Part shown: piece after piece, positions 35,953 to 45,200 of the stretch
How positions within the stretch are numbered: position 1 is the first letter of the stretch
Layout of the letters: each line of letters opens with the position of its first letter
Assembly (NCBI GenBank): GCA_029569475.1
Contig: JAKQSZ010000031.1
Location: 10,393 to 74,392, forward strand
Direction of reading: 5' to 3'
From: Candidatus Eiseniibacteriota bacterium
GTDB lineage: Bacteria; Eisenbacteria; RBG-16-71-46; CAIMUX01
Length of the DNA stretch: 64,000 nt
Translations under genes and position numbers: made by a program
The notes under the pieces: generated by a model
The model's input: only the letters and a program-made list of their open reading frames with translations
What the model was told of the DNA's origin: nothing
Databases searched by the model: none

Positions 35953-38316
35953 ATGGACCGGAGTCCCATCACGGATCGGAATCCGTTACCGGACCAGCGG
36001 GAGCATTACCCCCACTGGGAAAAGACCAAGGATCTCATCGATCAGCTGATCGACGTGACCCTGAACTACCGCCAGAGCGGACATCCGGGCGGTTCCCGCT
36101 CCAAGGTCCACGCCTTCGTGGTCACCCTCCTGGGCGGCATCATGCGCTGGGACATCCGGCGCCCCGAGAAGCGGTTCGCGGACCGTTTCGTACTGGTGGC
36201 CGGACACACTGCCCCACTGGTGTACTGCACCCTGCCGGTCCTCTACGAAGCCCTGCGCGTCAAGCACCGCCAGACCGGAGATCCCCGCTACGCGGTCCCC
36301 GACGCCGAGCACCGCGCGCTCTACTGGGAGGACCTGATCGGCTTCCGCCGCCGCGGCGGCCTGGCCGGGCACGCGGAGATGGAGGGCAAGACCCTCTTCT
36401 TCAAGTTCAACACCGGCCCCTCCGGGCACGGCAGCCCTGCGGCCGCGGGTGAGGCGATGGCCCTTAAGCGGGCCGGCGCCGGCGAGGTCAAGGTCTACGC
36501 CTTCGAAGGCGAGGGCGGGCTGACCGCCGGAGCCTCGCACGAGACCCGCAACTCGGCCTGGGGCCTCGGCCTCGACAACCTGGTCTACGTCGTCGACTGG
36601 AACGACTTCGGCATCGACGACCACGCGGTTTCCAGCGTGGTCCACGGCACCCCGCGCGACTGGTTCGAGCCCGCGGGCTGGAGAGTCTCCGAGGCGCGCG
36701 ACGGCAGCGACTGGGCGCAGGTCCACGCCGCGCTCTTCGATTGCGTCCACGGGGACAACCCTCCGGGCATTCCCCGCATGTGCTTCGTGAAAACGCGCAA
36801 GGGGCGCGAGTACCTGAAGTACGACCACCAGAGCCACGGCTCTCCCCACGCCCAGAACTGCGACCTCTACTGGGCGACCAAGCGGCCTTTCGCGGAGAAG
36901 TACGGCATCACCTTCGAAGGGTGCGATCAAGCGGCCCCCAAGGATGCGGCGGCCTTCCGGGAACAGACCCTGACCAACCTTCGCCACGTCATCGAGGTCC
37001 TCCATCGCGACCAGGCTCTGGTCGACTACCTGGCCGACACCCTCGTCCGGATCGGGGATTCGGTGCCCGAGACCATGCCCGCCTTCCGCCTGCAGCGAAA
37101 GCCGGGGAACCCGTGGCGGGACCCTGAACTGACCAACTTCCAAGGCTATCCCGAGGGCATGTGGGCCAAGCCGGGAGAGAAGCAGCCCAACCGCGCGGCG
37201 CTCGCCCGGTGGTTGTCGTGGGCCAATGCCTGGGCCCGCCGGAAGTACGACCGACCGCTCTACCTGGGGATGTCCGCCGACCTCGCGGAGTCGACCAACC
37301 TCGCCGGTGTGGCGAAGGACTTCGGGGACTGGCCGGGCTACGGCAAGTACGAGCGGAACAAGAACCCCGAAGGTGTCCTGCTTCCCCAGGAGATCACCGA
37401 GTTCACCAACTCGGGGATCTCGGCCGGCATCGCCACCGTGAACCTCTCCACGAGACCGTACGAGGAGTGGGACGGCTTCGGCGCCGCCTGCTCGACGTAC
37501 GGTTCCTTCAGCTACCTGAAGTACGGCCCGATGCGGCTCTTCAGCCAGCTCGCCCAGGACACGCCTTTGAAGGTCGGCAACGTCCTCTGGATCGCGGGAC
37601 ACTCCGGCCCCGAGACTGCCGACGACAGCCGCACCCACTTCGGCATCTTCGCCCCGGGCGTGACCCAGCTCTTCCCCGATGGGCACGTCTTCGATCTGCA
37701 CCCGTGGGAGTACAACGAGGTCCCCGTGGTGCTGGCCGCCGCGCTGGCCGCGGGGGCGCACATCACCGCCCTGCACCTGACCCGTCCGGCCATACCGATC
37801 CCCGACCGCGCCGCCCTCGGCATCGCCTCGCACTTCGAGGCGGCGCGCGGGGCCTACCTCATCCGGGACTTTCAGCCCGGCCGCAAGAAGATGGGCACCA
37901 TCCTGGTCCAGGGGACGCTCTCGACCCACAACACGGTCGCGATCCTGCCGAAGCTCGAGGAGGCGGGACTGAACGTGAAGATCGTGGCGATCATTTCTCC
38001 TCAGCTCTGGACTCTTCAACCGGCGGAGTACCGGGAGCGGATCCTCCCCGAGGAAGACTGGATCGACTCAACCTGCATCTCCAACCGCTCACGCCGGCTG
38101 CTTCACGACTGGCTGCCGCACCAGGTGGCGGCCGAGTACGCGATGACCAGCGACTTCGACAACCGCTGGCGCACGGGGGGCAACCTCGATGAGGTGATCG
38201 AGGAGGCCCATCTCTCCCCGGAATGGCTGCTGAAGGGAATCGAGCGATTCGTCCGCGACCGCGAGAGCCGGCTGGGACGCTTGCGGGCTGCCCTCGACAA
38301 GGCATCTCGCGCCTGA
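35953..38316 (+). CDS. transketolase-like thiamine diphosphate enzyme
   Basis: 787 aa from the ATG at 35953 (SD GGGAGA). A GGGGG-preceded ATG at 35824 would add 43 non-homologous residues. It has all three transketolase domains: QSGHPGGS and GHTAP in the ThDP domain, the pyrimidine domain with the catalytic glutamate in EITEFTNSGISAGIA and DDSRTH, and a C-terminal domain. It is about 120 residues longer than classical transketolase. The ThDP-metal motif GDG is GEG here (Glu187 in FEGEGGL), followed by DWND. This suggests a separate subfamily, related to both transketolase and 2-oxoacid dehydrogenase E1. The pathway would be pentose phosphates or a related C2 transfer. No partner genes of that pathway are close. 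Confidence 0.85.
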   Translation: MDRSPITDRNPLPDQREHYPHWEKTKDLIDQLIDVTLNYRQSGHPGGSRSKVHAFVVTLLGGIMRWDIRRPEKRFADRFVLVAGHTAPLVYCTLPVLYEALRVKHRQTGDPRYAVPDAEHRALYWEDLIGFRRRGGLAGHAEMEGKTLFFKFNTGPSGHGSPAAAGEAMALKRAGAGEVKVYAFEGEGGLTAGASHETRNSAWGLGLDNLVYVVDWNDFGIDDHAVSSVVHGTPRDWFEPAGWRVSEARDGSDWAQVHAALFDCVHGDNPPGIPRMCFVKTRKGREYLKYDHQSHGSPHAQNCDLYWATKRPFAEKYGITFEGCDQAAPKDAAAFREQTLTNLRHVIEVLHRDQALVDYLADTLVRIGDSVPETMPAFRLQRKPGNPWRDPELTNFQGYPEGMWAKPGEKQPNRAALARWLSWANAWARRKYDRPLYLGMSADLAESTNLAGVAKDFGDWPGYGKYERNKNPEGVLLPQEITEFTNSGISAGIATVNLSTRPYEEWDGFGAACSTYGSFSYLKYGPMRLFSQLAQDTPLKVGNVLWIAGHSGPETADDSRTHFGIFAPGVTQLFPDGHVFDLHPWEYNEVPVVLAAALAAGAHITALHLTRPAIPIPDRAALGIASHFEAARGAYLIRDFQPGRKKMGTILVQGTLSTHNTVAILPKLEEAGLNVKIVAIISPQLWTLQPAEYRERILPEEDWIDSTCISNRSRRLLHDWLPHQVAAEYAMTSDFDNRWRTGGNLDEVIEEAHLSPEWLLKGIERFVRDRESRLGRLRAALDKASRA

Positions 38317-38349
38317 GGCCAGGGGAAGGAAATTCGCGAGGACCTGGCC
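38317..38349 (+). terminator. possible terminator behind transketolase
   Basis: GGCCAGG directly after the stop codon can pair with CCTGGCC 19 nt further on. The loop is large and there is no T-run. The remaining spacer up to 38529 shows nothing recognisable. Confidence 0.3.
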
Positions 38350-38529
38350 CGTTCAAGGCGACGACCTCATCGGTCACGAGTCAAAGCTGGAGGCAGCGCA
38401 ATGCCGCCCCCACAAAGGTCCGTCTGGTCCAATGCGGGGGTGGCGTGCAATCTGGGGGCTGACTCGGCCGGGGGTCCAGGGGTGATTGCGCGGATCACCC
38501 GGAAGGTCGGTCGATGGCTACCGCGGTGT

Positions 38530-38838
38530 CTAGTACGAGCTACGGCCTGTGAACGGCGACTCCATTTCCCTCGGGCGATCCAGGACGAAGATCTGGCAGT
38601 CCACGCCGTGCTTGGCGGCAACGGCCTGCGCGATCGCCTGGAGCGCGTGGATGTTTCGGCCTCCTCGACCGATCACCTGGCCAACTTCGGGCGGCATGGC
38701 GGCGATCTCCACCACGATCGACTTCTCACCTGTCACCCTCTGGACCCGAACCAGCTCGGGTCGATCAACCAATGCTGCGACAACTCTCTGAACAAGTTCG
38801 AGGACTGCCGCTTGCGCCTTCTCCTGGGGTGAGGTCAA
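38530..38838 (-). CDS. khpA: KH-domain RNA-binding protein KhpA
   Basis: About 102 aa from TTG at 38838, chosen because GGAGG lies 9 nt before it; an ATG at 38874 lacks an SD and adds an Arg-rich stretch. The KH fold is clear: EIAAMPPEVGQVIGRGGRNIHALQAIAQAVA, with GRGG as the GxxG RNA-binding loop. KhpA with KhpB binds many small and messenger RNAs and affects cell division and envelope growth. It is usually in the rpsP-rimM-trmD operon, but here it stands alone. The tail after VDCQIFVLDRP is longer than usual. Confidence 0.82.
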   Translation of the reverse strand: MTSPQEKAQAAVLELVQRVVAALVDRPELVRVQRVTGEKSIVVEIAAMPPEVGQVIGRGGRNIHALQAIAQAVAAKHGVDCQIFVLDRPREMESPFTGRSSY

Positions 38839-38952
38839 CTCCCCTTCCCTCCGTCTCCTGCGGCATACCGTCATATGCCCGATGGTGCCCCACTGAGGGG
38901 GCGTGGATTGCAACAGCCGAGCCTGAGGTGGCTCGACAGGACCGGAAACAGT

Positions 38953-38981
38953 AATCTATCCAGAACGGAACATCCACGCAA
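38953..38981 (-). promoter_or_regulatory. probable khpA promoter
   Basis: On the minus strand TTGCGT and TAGATT are separated by 17 nt, in an AT-richer spacer. The expected start is about 38946, leaving a leader of roughly 110 nt before the TTG at 38838. Confidence 0.4.
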
Positions 38982-39077
38982 CGGTATCATTTTAGCGGCG
39001 TAGCCCCGACACATGAGATTCTTTCGCAGTGAGCTCGTCCCATCCTCAACTACGCAGGTGGCGCGTGCGCTTTAGGG

Positions 39078-39086
39078 TGCTATTCT
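39078..39086 (+). promoter_or_regulatory. extended -10 promoter of the TPR-TonB gene
   Basis: TGCTATTCT is an extended -10 element (TG-N-TATTCT), 84 nt before the ATG at 39170. It is almost the same as the box in front of the metallopeptidase gene (15972-15980). No -35 box is evident. Confidence 0.4.
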
Positions 39087-39169
39087 GCCGCCGTAGTCGG
39101 CGTCGCAAGGACGCGGCGCCCTGCTGCATCACCGGCGGGAACCCGCCTTTGCAGAGGAGCCGTGTGCCC

Positions 39170-40708
39170 ATGCGCCCCCCCGCACTGTTCGTCTTCGCGG
39201 TTACCGCGAGTCTGCTGCTCTCCGCGATCCCCGAGCGCGCTCCGGCTGCCGGCACCGACGATGCCCGGCTTCTGACCGAATTGGACCGCTCCGATTCCGA
39301 GGATCGCCGGCGGGAGATCTGCCAGGAGATCCTGCGTAACCGCCCCCAACCCTATGCGCGGGATTTCTGTGAGGGCTACGAAGCTCTCGTCGCGGGGCGC
39401 GACGCGGAAGCCGATCAGCTTCTGGAGGCGTCTCTGGCAGCCCGGCCGGACTTCGCGCTCGCGTGCATCCTTTACGGCCGGACGGTCGAAGCGCGCGGCC
39501 AGTCGGAGCGAGCCGCCGCCTACTACAGGCGCGCGATCGAGCTCCAGCCCGATCGGACCGATTCCCGCTTCGCCCTCGGTTCGCTCCTCTTCCGCCGCGG
39601 GACCACCGAGGATCCCAGCTACCTGCCGCAGGCTCTCGAAGCGTTCCGCCGGATGACCGAAGAGGATCCGGCCTCCCCAAACGGCTGGAGCAGCATGGGC
39701 GCGGTCCTCGCGCACCTGGGGCGCTTCGCCGACGCCGAGGAGATGTACCGCAAGGCCATCGAGCGCGACCGGAACGACCCGGCGCTCCACGACAACCTGG
39801 CCGCCCTTTACCTGCGCTGGGGGAAAGAGGAGGAGGCCCAGAAGGCCTGGGAGCGGACGCTGTCGCTCAACCGGGGATACGGTCACGCGGTGATCGAGCT
39901 GGCAGCCCTGCATGGCCGCAGTGGACGGCTCGTCGAAGCGGTCCGCACGCTCGAAGGCGGCCGTAGCGCAGTGCAGGCTCCACCGTTGGGGCCGCGGATC
40001 CGCCGCACCCTGGGGTTCGTCTATCTCCAGCTCGGCGATCAGAACCTCGCGATGGAGCGTTTTCGCGAGGCGATCGCGGCCGGCAGCGACGCCCTGGCCA
40101 GCCTTGGCCTGGGGCACATGCTGATGCTGCGCCAGGTGCTCCAGGAAGCCCTCCCGTTTCTCGAGACCGGAGCTTCCCGTGACGCCGCGCTGGCCGTGCC
40201 CTTCGTGGCCGCCTGGGCCGCGCGGATCCAGCCGGCCATCTCGGCCGGCTCGGCACCCCACCTCACGCGCGTGCTGGCCCAGGTCTCGACCAGCGGAGCC
40301 GCCGCCGACTCGGTTCTCCAGGGAGCCCGCGGCGCCGAGGCGTCCACGGCCCTGGTCTCCTTCGCGCTGCCCGGATGGAACTTCAACAACGCGGAAGAGG
40401 CGCTCGCATCGGTGCGGGCCGATTCCACCGCCGGCGGCATCGACGTCGCTCCCGTACCCATCAAGCAGGTGGCTGCCGAGTACCCGGAGTCCGCCCAGGA
40501 GGCGGGTATGACCGGAACGGTCCACATCGAGGTGACGATCGACGCCAAGGGCAAGGTCAAGAACGCCGTGATCGCGGACTGTCAAGCGGCCCCCATCCTT
40601 TGTGAATCGGCGCGCGCCGCCGCCCGGCAGTGGGAGTTCGAGCCGGCCAAGAGATACGGGCGGCCGTACGAGACGACGGTGGTCCTCCCCTTCCGATTCT
40701 CGAACTGA
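39170..40708 (+). CDS. periplasmic TPR protein with TonB C-terminal domain
   Basis: 512 aa from the ATG at 39170 (SD GAGGAG). A signal peptide ends near RAPA-AG. Several tetratricopeptide repeats follow (about residues 60-330; for example ALACILYGRTVEARGQSERAAAYYRRAIELQP and NDPALHDNLAALYLRWGKEEEAQKAWERTL, read here only as examples of the 34-residue pattern). The last 90 residues are a TonB_C domain: VAAEYPESAQEAGMTGTVHIEVTID ... WEFEPAKRYGRPYETTV, with paired cysteines in DCQAAPILCE. There is no N-terminal TonB membrane anchor, so this is probably an envelope scaffold rather than a true energy transducer. It ends at two hairpins. Confidence 0.82.
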   Translation: MRPPALFVFAVTASLLLSAIPERAPAAGTDDARLLTELDRSDSEDRRREICQEILRNRPQPYARDFCEGYEALVAGRDAEADQLLEASLAARPDFALACILYGRTVEARGQSERAAAYYRRAIELQPDRTDSRFALGSLLFRRGTTEDPSYLPQALEAFRRMTEEDPASPNGWSSMGAVLAHLGRFADAEEMYRKAIERDRNDPALHDNLAALYLRWGKEEEAQKAWERTLSLNRGYGHAVIELAALHGRSGRLVEAVRTLEGGRSAVQAPPLGPRIRRTLGFVYLQLGDQNLAMERFREAIAAGSDALASLGLGHMLMLRQVLQEALPFLETGASRDAALAVPFVAAWAARIQPAISAGSAPHLTRVLAQVSTSGAAADSVLQGARGAEASTALVSFALPGWNFNNAEEALASVRADSTAGGIDVAPVPIKQVAAEYPESAQEAGMTGTVHIEVTIDAKGKVKNAVIADCQAAPILCESARAAARQWEFEPAKRYGRPYETTVVLPFRFSN

Positions 40709-40739
40709 ACTCGAACGGAAGGGGCGCGCCGTGCGCTCC

Positions 40740-40770
40740 GGCCGGACCTCCGGCCACCTTGCTGGCAAGG
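40740..40770 (+). terminator. double hairpin behind the TPR-TonB gene
   Basis: GGCCGGA/TCCGGCC (40740-40755) is followed at once by CCTTGC/GCAAGG (40757-40770). Together they make a plausible terminator for the gene ending at 40708. A further 7-bp stem, CACCCGT/ACGGGTG (40794-40822), lies just before the leader peptide and could attenuate the SbcD/SbcC operon. Confidence 0.5.
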
Positions 40771-40842
40771 GTCGAGAAGACACGGGACATCATCACCCGT
40801 GGGCTGCCCACCGGAACGGGTGACCCGCTGCACGAAGGAGGA

Positions 40843-40896
40843 ATGATGGTGCCGCCTCAGAATGCCGCCATATCCGGCGAGCGGGAACGGCCGTGA
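40843..40896 (+). CDS. 17-aa leader peptide overlapping the SbcD-like start
   Basis: ATG at 40843 (or 40846) follows a strong SD (GAAGGAGGA). The frame encodes MMVPPQNAAISGERERP and stops at TGA 40894-40896. The GTG start of the SbcD-like gene is at 40893, so stop and start overlap as GTGA, while the SbcD-like gene has no good SD of its own. Ribosomes ending the peptide would therefore reinitiate at the nuclease gene. It was too short for ordinary gene calling; its role is translational coupling or attenuation by inference. Confidence 0.45.
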   Translation: MMVPPQNAAISGERERP

Positions 40897-42233
40897 CTGA
40901 TCCCGGGCAGGAAAGCGGCATCGAGAGCCCCCAGAGCCACGGAGTGTCCGGCGTGTCGGGCCGGTCCAGGATCCTGCACCTCGCCGACCTGCACCTGGGG
41001 GCCCGGCATGCCTACGCCGGCAGCGCCGCTGGAGCCCGGTCCGAGGAAGCCGACCGCGCGCTCGCCCGAATCGTCGACTGGGTGCTGCGGCCCTCCTCGC
41101 CGATTGCCGCGGTGATCATCGCCGGCGATCTCTTCGACTCCCCCTTTCCGGAACCACCGCTCGCCGCCTTCGCCCTGGGGCAACTGCGGCGGTTGACCGA
41201 CGCGGGCATCCGGCTTCTGACCGTCCCGGGCAACCATGACGAGCTGAGCTATCCGAAGAGCGTCTACCGGCTGCATGAGGCCGTCTGGCCGGGGCGGCTG
41301 GTCGTCGAGCCAGCCCCGACCCTGGTCGACTCGTGGGAGATCGCCGGCACCCACATCGATCTCTACGCAATGGCCTTCGTCGCGGGCCGGAGCAATCCGC
41401 CCTACGAGCAGTTCGCCGTTCGATCCAAAGACGCCCGCAACATCGCGGTTTTTCACGCTTCCCTCGACCGCTCGTGGCCGGACCGCTCCATCCAACTCAC
41501 CTCCGCGGCGCTGGCCCCGCTCGGGTTCGACTACATCGCGCTGGGCCATATCCACAGCGCCTCGGTGCGCCGCGTCGGCCAGGGTTGGGCCTGTTATGCG
41601 GGGCGGATCGAAGGGGGCGGCTTCGACGATCCCGGCGGCGCCGGCCTGGCGATTCTTGACGTGACCCGGGAGACCTGGAAGCCCGAACGGGAGGAGTTCG
41701 CGCACCGCCGCTTCATCCAGGAGGAGTGGAACATCTCCTCCCTGCCTTCCGCCGACGGGTTGAAGGCACGGATCGACGCGTTCACGCGGTCGGGGGCGAT
41801 CTCCCCTGTGGACAGCGGCCTCGCGGATGGCAGCCTAACGGAGGATAGCCTCTCCAGCAGCAGCCTGACGGAGGATAGCCTCCCCAGCAGCAGCCAGAGG
41901 AAGAGCGCCGCGGCGGTCTACGGTCCGCGCGGACGTCCGGACGCACCGATCGTGCGGCTTCGCCTGACGGGTTGCCCGGGATTCGCGGTGGACACCGCGG
42001 CGCTGGCCGAACGGGCTCGCGGGAGCTGTTTCCATCTCGAGATCCTCGACCAGACCGCGTCCGGCCCGGAGTCGTTGGAAGAACTCGCCGCGGAACCCAC
42101 CGTTCGCGGGTTGTTCGTGGCCGAAGGTCTGCGCAACCTGAGGAATGCCCCCGACGAGCGGCGGCGCCGCCTTTGCGAGACGGCCATTCGCCAGGGCCTG
42201 GCCGCGTTTTCCGCGGGAGAACGAAAGGGATGA
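40893..42233 (+). CDS. SbcD/Mre11-like DNA repair metallophosphoesterase (YhaO type)
   Basis: 446 aa from GTG at 40893. The calcineurin-like metal motifs are all there: DLHLG (about 31-35), GDLFD, GNHD, the lone His in FHASL and GHIH. These coordinate two Mn ions for 3'-5' exonuclease and endonuclease action. The C-terminal half resembles YhaO-type partners rather than E. coli SbcD. A Ser/Leu/Thr-rich linker (DSL-SSSS type) comes from a 30-bp repeat at 41832-41891. The following SbcC-like gene overlaps by ATGA, so the two proteins surely work as a complex on DNA ends. Confidence 0.9.
   Translation: MTDPGQESGIESPQSHGVSGVSGRSRILHLADLHLGARHAYAGSAAGARSEEADRALARIVDWVLRPSSPIAAVIIAGDLFDSPFPEPPLAAFALGQLRRLTDAGIRLLTVPGNHDELSYPKSVYRLHEAVWPGRLVVEPAPTLVDSWEIAGTHIDLYAMAFVAGRSNPPYEQFAVRSKDARNIAVFHASLDRSWPDRSIQLTSAALAPLGFDYIALGHIHSASVRRVGQGWACYAGRIEGGGFDDPGGAGLAILDVTRETWKPEREEFAHRRFIQEEWNISSLPSADGLKARIDAFTRSGAISPVDSGLADGSLTEDSLSSSSLTEDSLPSSSQRKSAAAVYGPRGRPDAPIVRLRLTGCPGFAVDTAALAERARGSCFHLEILDQTASGPESLEELAAEPTVRGLFVAEGLRNLRNAPDERRRRLCETAIRQGLAAFSAGERKG
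41832..41891. repeat. 30-bp in-frame repeat inside the SbcD-like gene
   Basis: Two copies of a unit beginning AGCCTAACGGAGGATAGCCT, differing at two positions, encode SLTEDSLSSS and SLTEDSLPSS. They sit in the linker between the phosphoesterase and the C-terminal domain. Confidence 0.85.
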
Positions 42234-45200
42234 GCCGCGGCCAGGGCCCCGATCCCGTCACCGCGATGACTGCCGCTCCGGAGCGCACCGGCGAGAACCG
42301 CGATGGACCCCGGCTCTGTGAGCTGGTGTTGGCCGGCTTCGGTGTCTATGACCATCCGACCCGTTTTCTGTTCCCCGATGGACCGGCCGTCTTTCACGGA
42401 CCCAACGAGTCGGGGAAGAGCACGGTGCTCGCCGGGATCCAGGCCGTGCTCTTCGGGCTGCCGGCCTCCACGAACCCGGCCGAGTACGGCACCGCCCGCT
42501 ACCGGTCCCTGGCCTCGAGTTCTCGCGCCTTCTACGGCACGCTGCGCTGGCGACGCGGAGATCAGGAGTACCGGCTGCACCGTGCCTTCGAAAGCCGGCG
42601 CGTTCGCCTGACTTGCAGTTCGGCAGCCGGGGAGGAGGAGTTGTACAGCGGCGAGCACAATCCGCTCGGCCGGTCTTCGGCGGGCAGCGCCTTTCCCCGC
42701 CTGCTCCGCTCGATTCTCGGGATCTCCCAGCGGCATCTCTTCGTGGAAGCAACTTGCCTCCTGCAACCGGGGGACGGCGACCGGCGCGGGGCGGGGCAGA
42801 CCGGGCACGGATTGAGTTCGGAGCTCTGCCACATCATCTCGGGCAGTCGAACCGGCCGGATCGACGACATCAAGACCGCGCTCTTCGAGGCGGCCCGCCG
42901 GCTGACCAGCGCCACCGGGGACCAAGGCCTCATCAAGCCGGGCGGCACCCGTGCGGTGAACCAGCACCAGCAGGGGGCCATCGAACAGATCGAGCAGAGG
43001 ATCATCGAGGCGCGCGAGACCCTCGAGTCCAGCCGAGAGTTCCTTGACGAGTACAACCGCTTGTCGGTCGAGCGGCAGGCGGAGGAGGCCCGCCACGGCC
43101 TCCATCGAGCCGAGCGCGACGCCACGACGAAGCGGGCGGAGACGTTGGGCGGATGGCTCGCTCTTGACGAGCAACGCCGGCAGCGAGCCGCCACGGCCAG
43201 CCGGCTCCGGAGGGCGCTGGAGGAACTGGACGAGATCGCGCGGCTGCGGGAGACGCTCGCCGGCGAGCTGCGCACCTACGCCGCCTTCGAGGATGTGCCT
43301 GCGGACCTTCCCCGTCGGATCGAAGCGCTCGGCGAGGCGCTTTCCCGCCGCGCGACCCATGAGGCGCTGGCCGCCAACGCCCAACGGCAGAACGCCGCCC
43401 GCGCCGCCCGAGAGGCCGAACTCGACGAGGAGATCTCCTGCCTTCGCCAATCCCTCGAGGCGCTCCCCGATCTCTTTTCCCGCCCCTCGCCGGGCGAGAG
43501 ATCCATCGCGGCCCTCGAGGCGGAGACGAGGTCCTTCCTCCATGATGTGGAACGACTCGACGAGATCGAAGCCCGCTGGTCGCTCCTCGATGCGCAACTC
43601 GCCGACCAGGACTTCCTGCGGGGCGCACGGCTCGACGCCTTGCGCTCCATGATCGATGCCGGCGACGAGATTCGCGACCTGCGCCTGCGCGCGCGCGAGT
43701 TGGAGCTGCGGCGGCGGGAAGCGGCCCACACCGTCGAGCTCTCCAGCGCCCCCCATCCGGAGGCCGGATCCGCGGATCGTGCCTCGGCCATCTCCGGGTC
43801 CACACGGACAGCGCGATCCTCCGCGGTCCCGAATGGCCCCGGGGGCTCGTCCCGCCGGCTGGGGTGGCTGTTGGCGTTGGCCGCGGTTCTTGTCGCCAGT
43901 GGGGCGCTTCTGGCTTTCACCGGCTTCCGCAACGCAGGCGTCGCGCTGCTTTCCTGCGGCGCCTTGCTCGCCCTCGCGACCGCGGGCCGGTACGCGGGAC
44001 TCTCCCTCCGGCGTTTCCTCCGCACGCGGCGGGCGAACTCAGCATCCAGGGCCGAGGCGGGAGCAGGGACCGGGGCTGAGCCCCCCGCGGAGACGCTGAC
44101 CGACCCAACGGCACAGGGCCAGGATGTGGATGCTGCGGCCACCTTCGCCGGAAAGGAGCTCGACGGCATCAAGGCTCGCCTGCATGCGCTGGAACTTTCC
44201 ATCCAGTACCTGTCCTCCGACCTCGGGCCTTTCGCCACGACGACGCGCGCCGAACTGGCGCGCATGGAGCAGAGGTGGGAGCAGGCGGAAGCGGAACGCG
44301 GGCTGCTCGACCGCGAAGGCGGCAGGATCCGCGGCAGGTGGTTCCCTCAGGAACCTCAGGCCCCGGCCGGCCCACCGGATGTCACGGGGGCGCCGCTTCC
44401 CCTCCAGCAGGTGGAGTCGACCAGGAATCCACGTCCCCGCGAGCTGATGGGTTGGCGGGACGTAGCACGGCCCCACTGGTCCGAGACGCTCTGCCGTCTG
44501 GCCGACTTCGCGTTCGCGCTGGAGCCGGAGTGGCCGCAGGATCGACTCCTGACCGCGGGCTCCCTCCATGACACGCTGCTCACCCTCGACGCGGAGAAGT
44601 GGCGTCTGTTGCGTCAGACGCAGGCGCGCGGGCAGGAGTTGGAGAGCCGCCTGGCGGCGGCCACGGCGGAGAGGGAGCGACCGCTCCCGGACATCGCCGC
44701 CCCTTGCTCACCGGAAACCGGGGGAGGAGAAGCGGACTGGCGGCGCGCCCTCGAGTGCGCCGCGAAGGAGATCGTGACGGCGTGGCCGCACGTGGAGGAC
44801 CCCGGAGTCAGCTTCGAGCCGGCCAGCGTCCCACTGGCCCCCCCTGGCTCCCGTTCTTCGTTGGCCTTGCGGCTGGGGCAGGCGCCGGTCGATGAGGGGC
44901 GCCGCTGGGTGCAGCGATTGCGGGAAGACGAACGCAGCGCGGCATCCGCGTGGCTGCGCCACCGCGAAATCCGCGACCGCGAGGCCGCCGTGCTCGCCAC
45001 CGCGCGCGCCGCGAGCGTCGATGCGTTGCGCGACCAGATCCGGACGGAGGAGGCAGCGCTGGGCCAACTCGCCATCCGGCAGGAGTCGATCCTGGCGGGG
45101 AACACTGCCCTTGCCGCGCTGCGGGAGATGGAGGATCCGGCGGAGCGCGCTGCGGCCGCCCTCGAGGCGCAGCGTGGTTGCCACGAACGGGTGCGACAGC

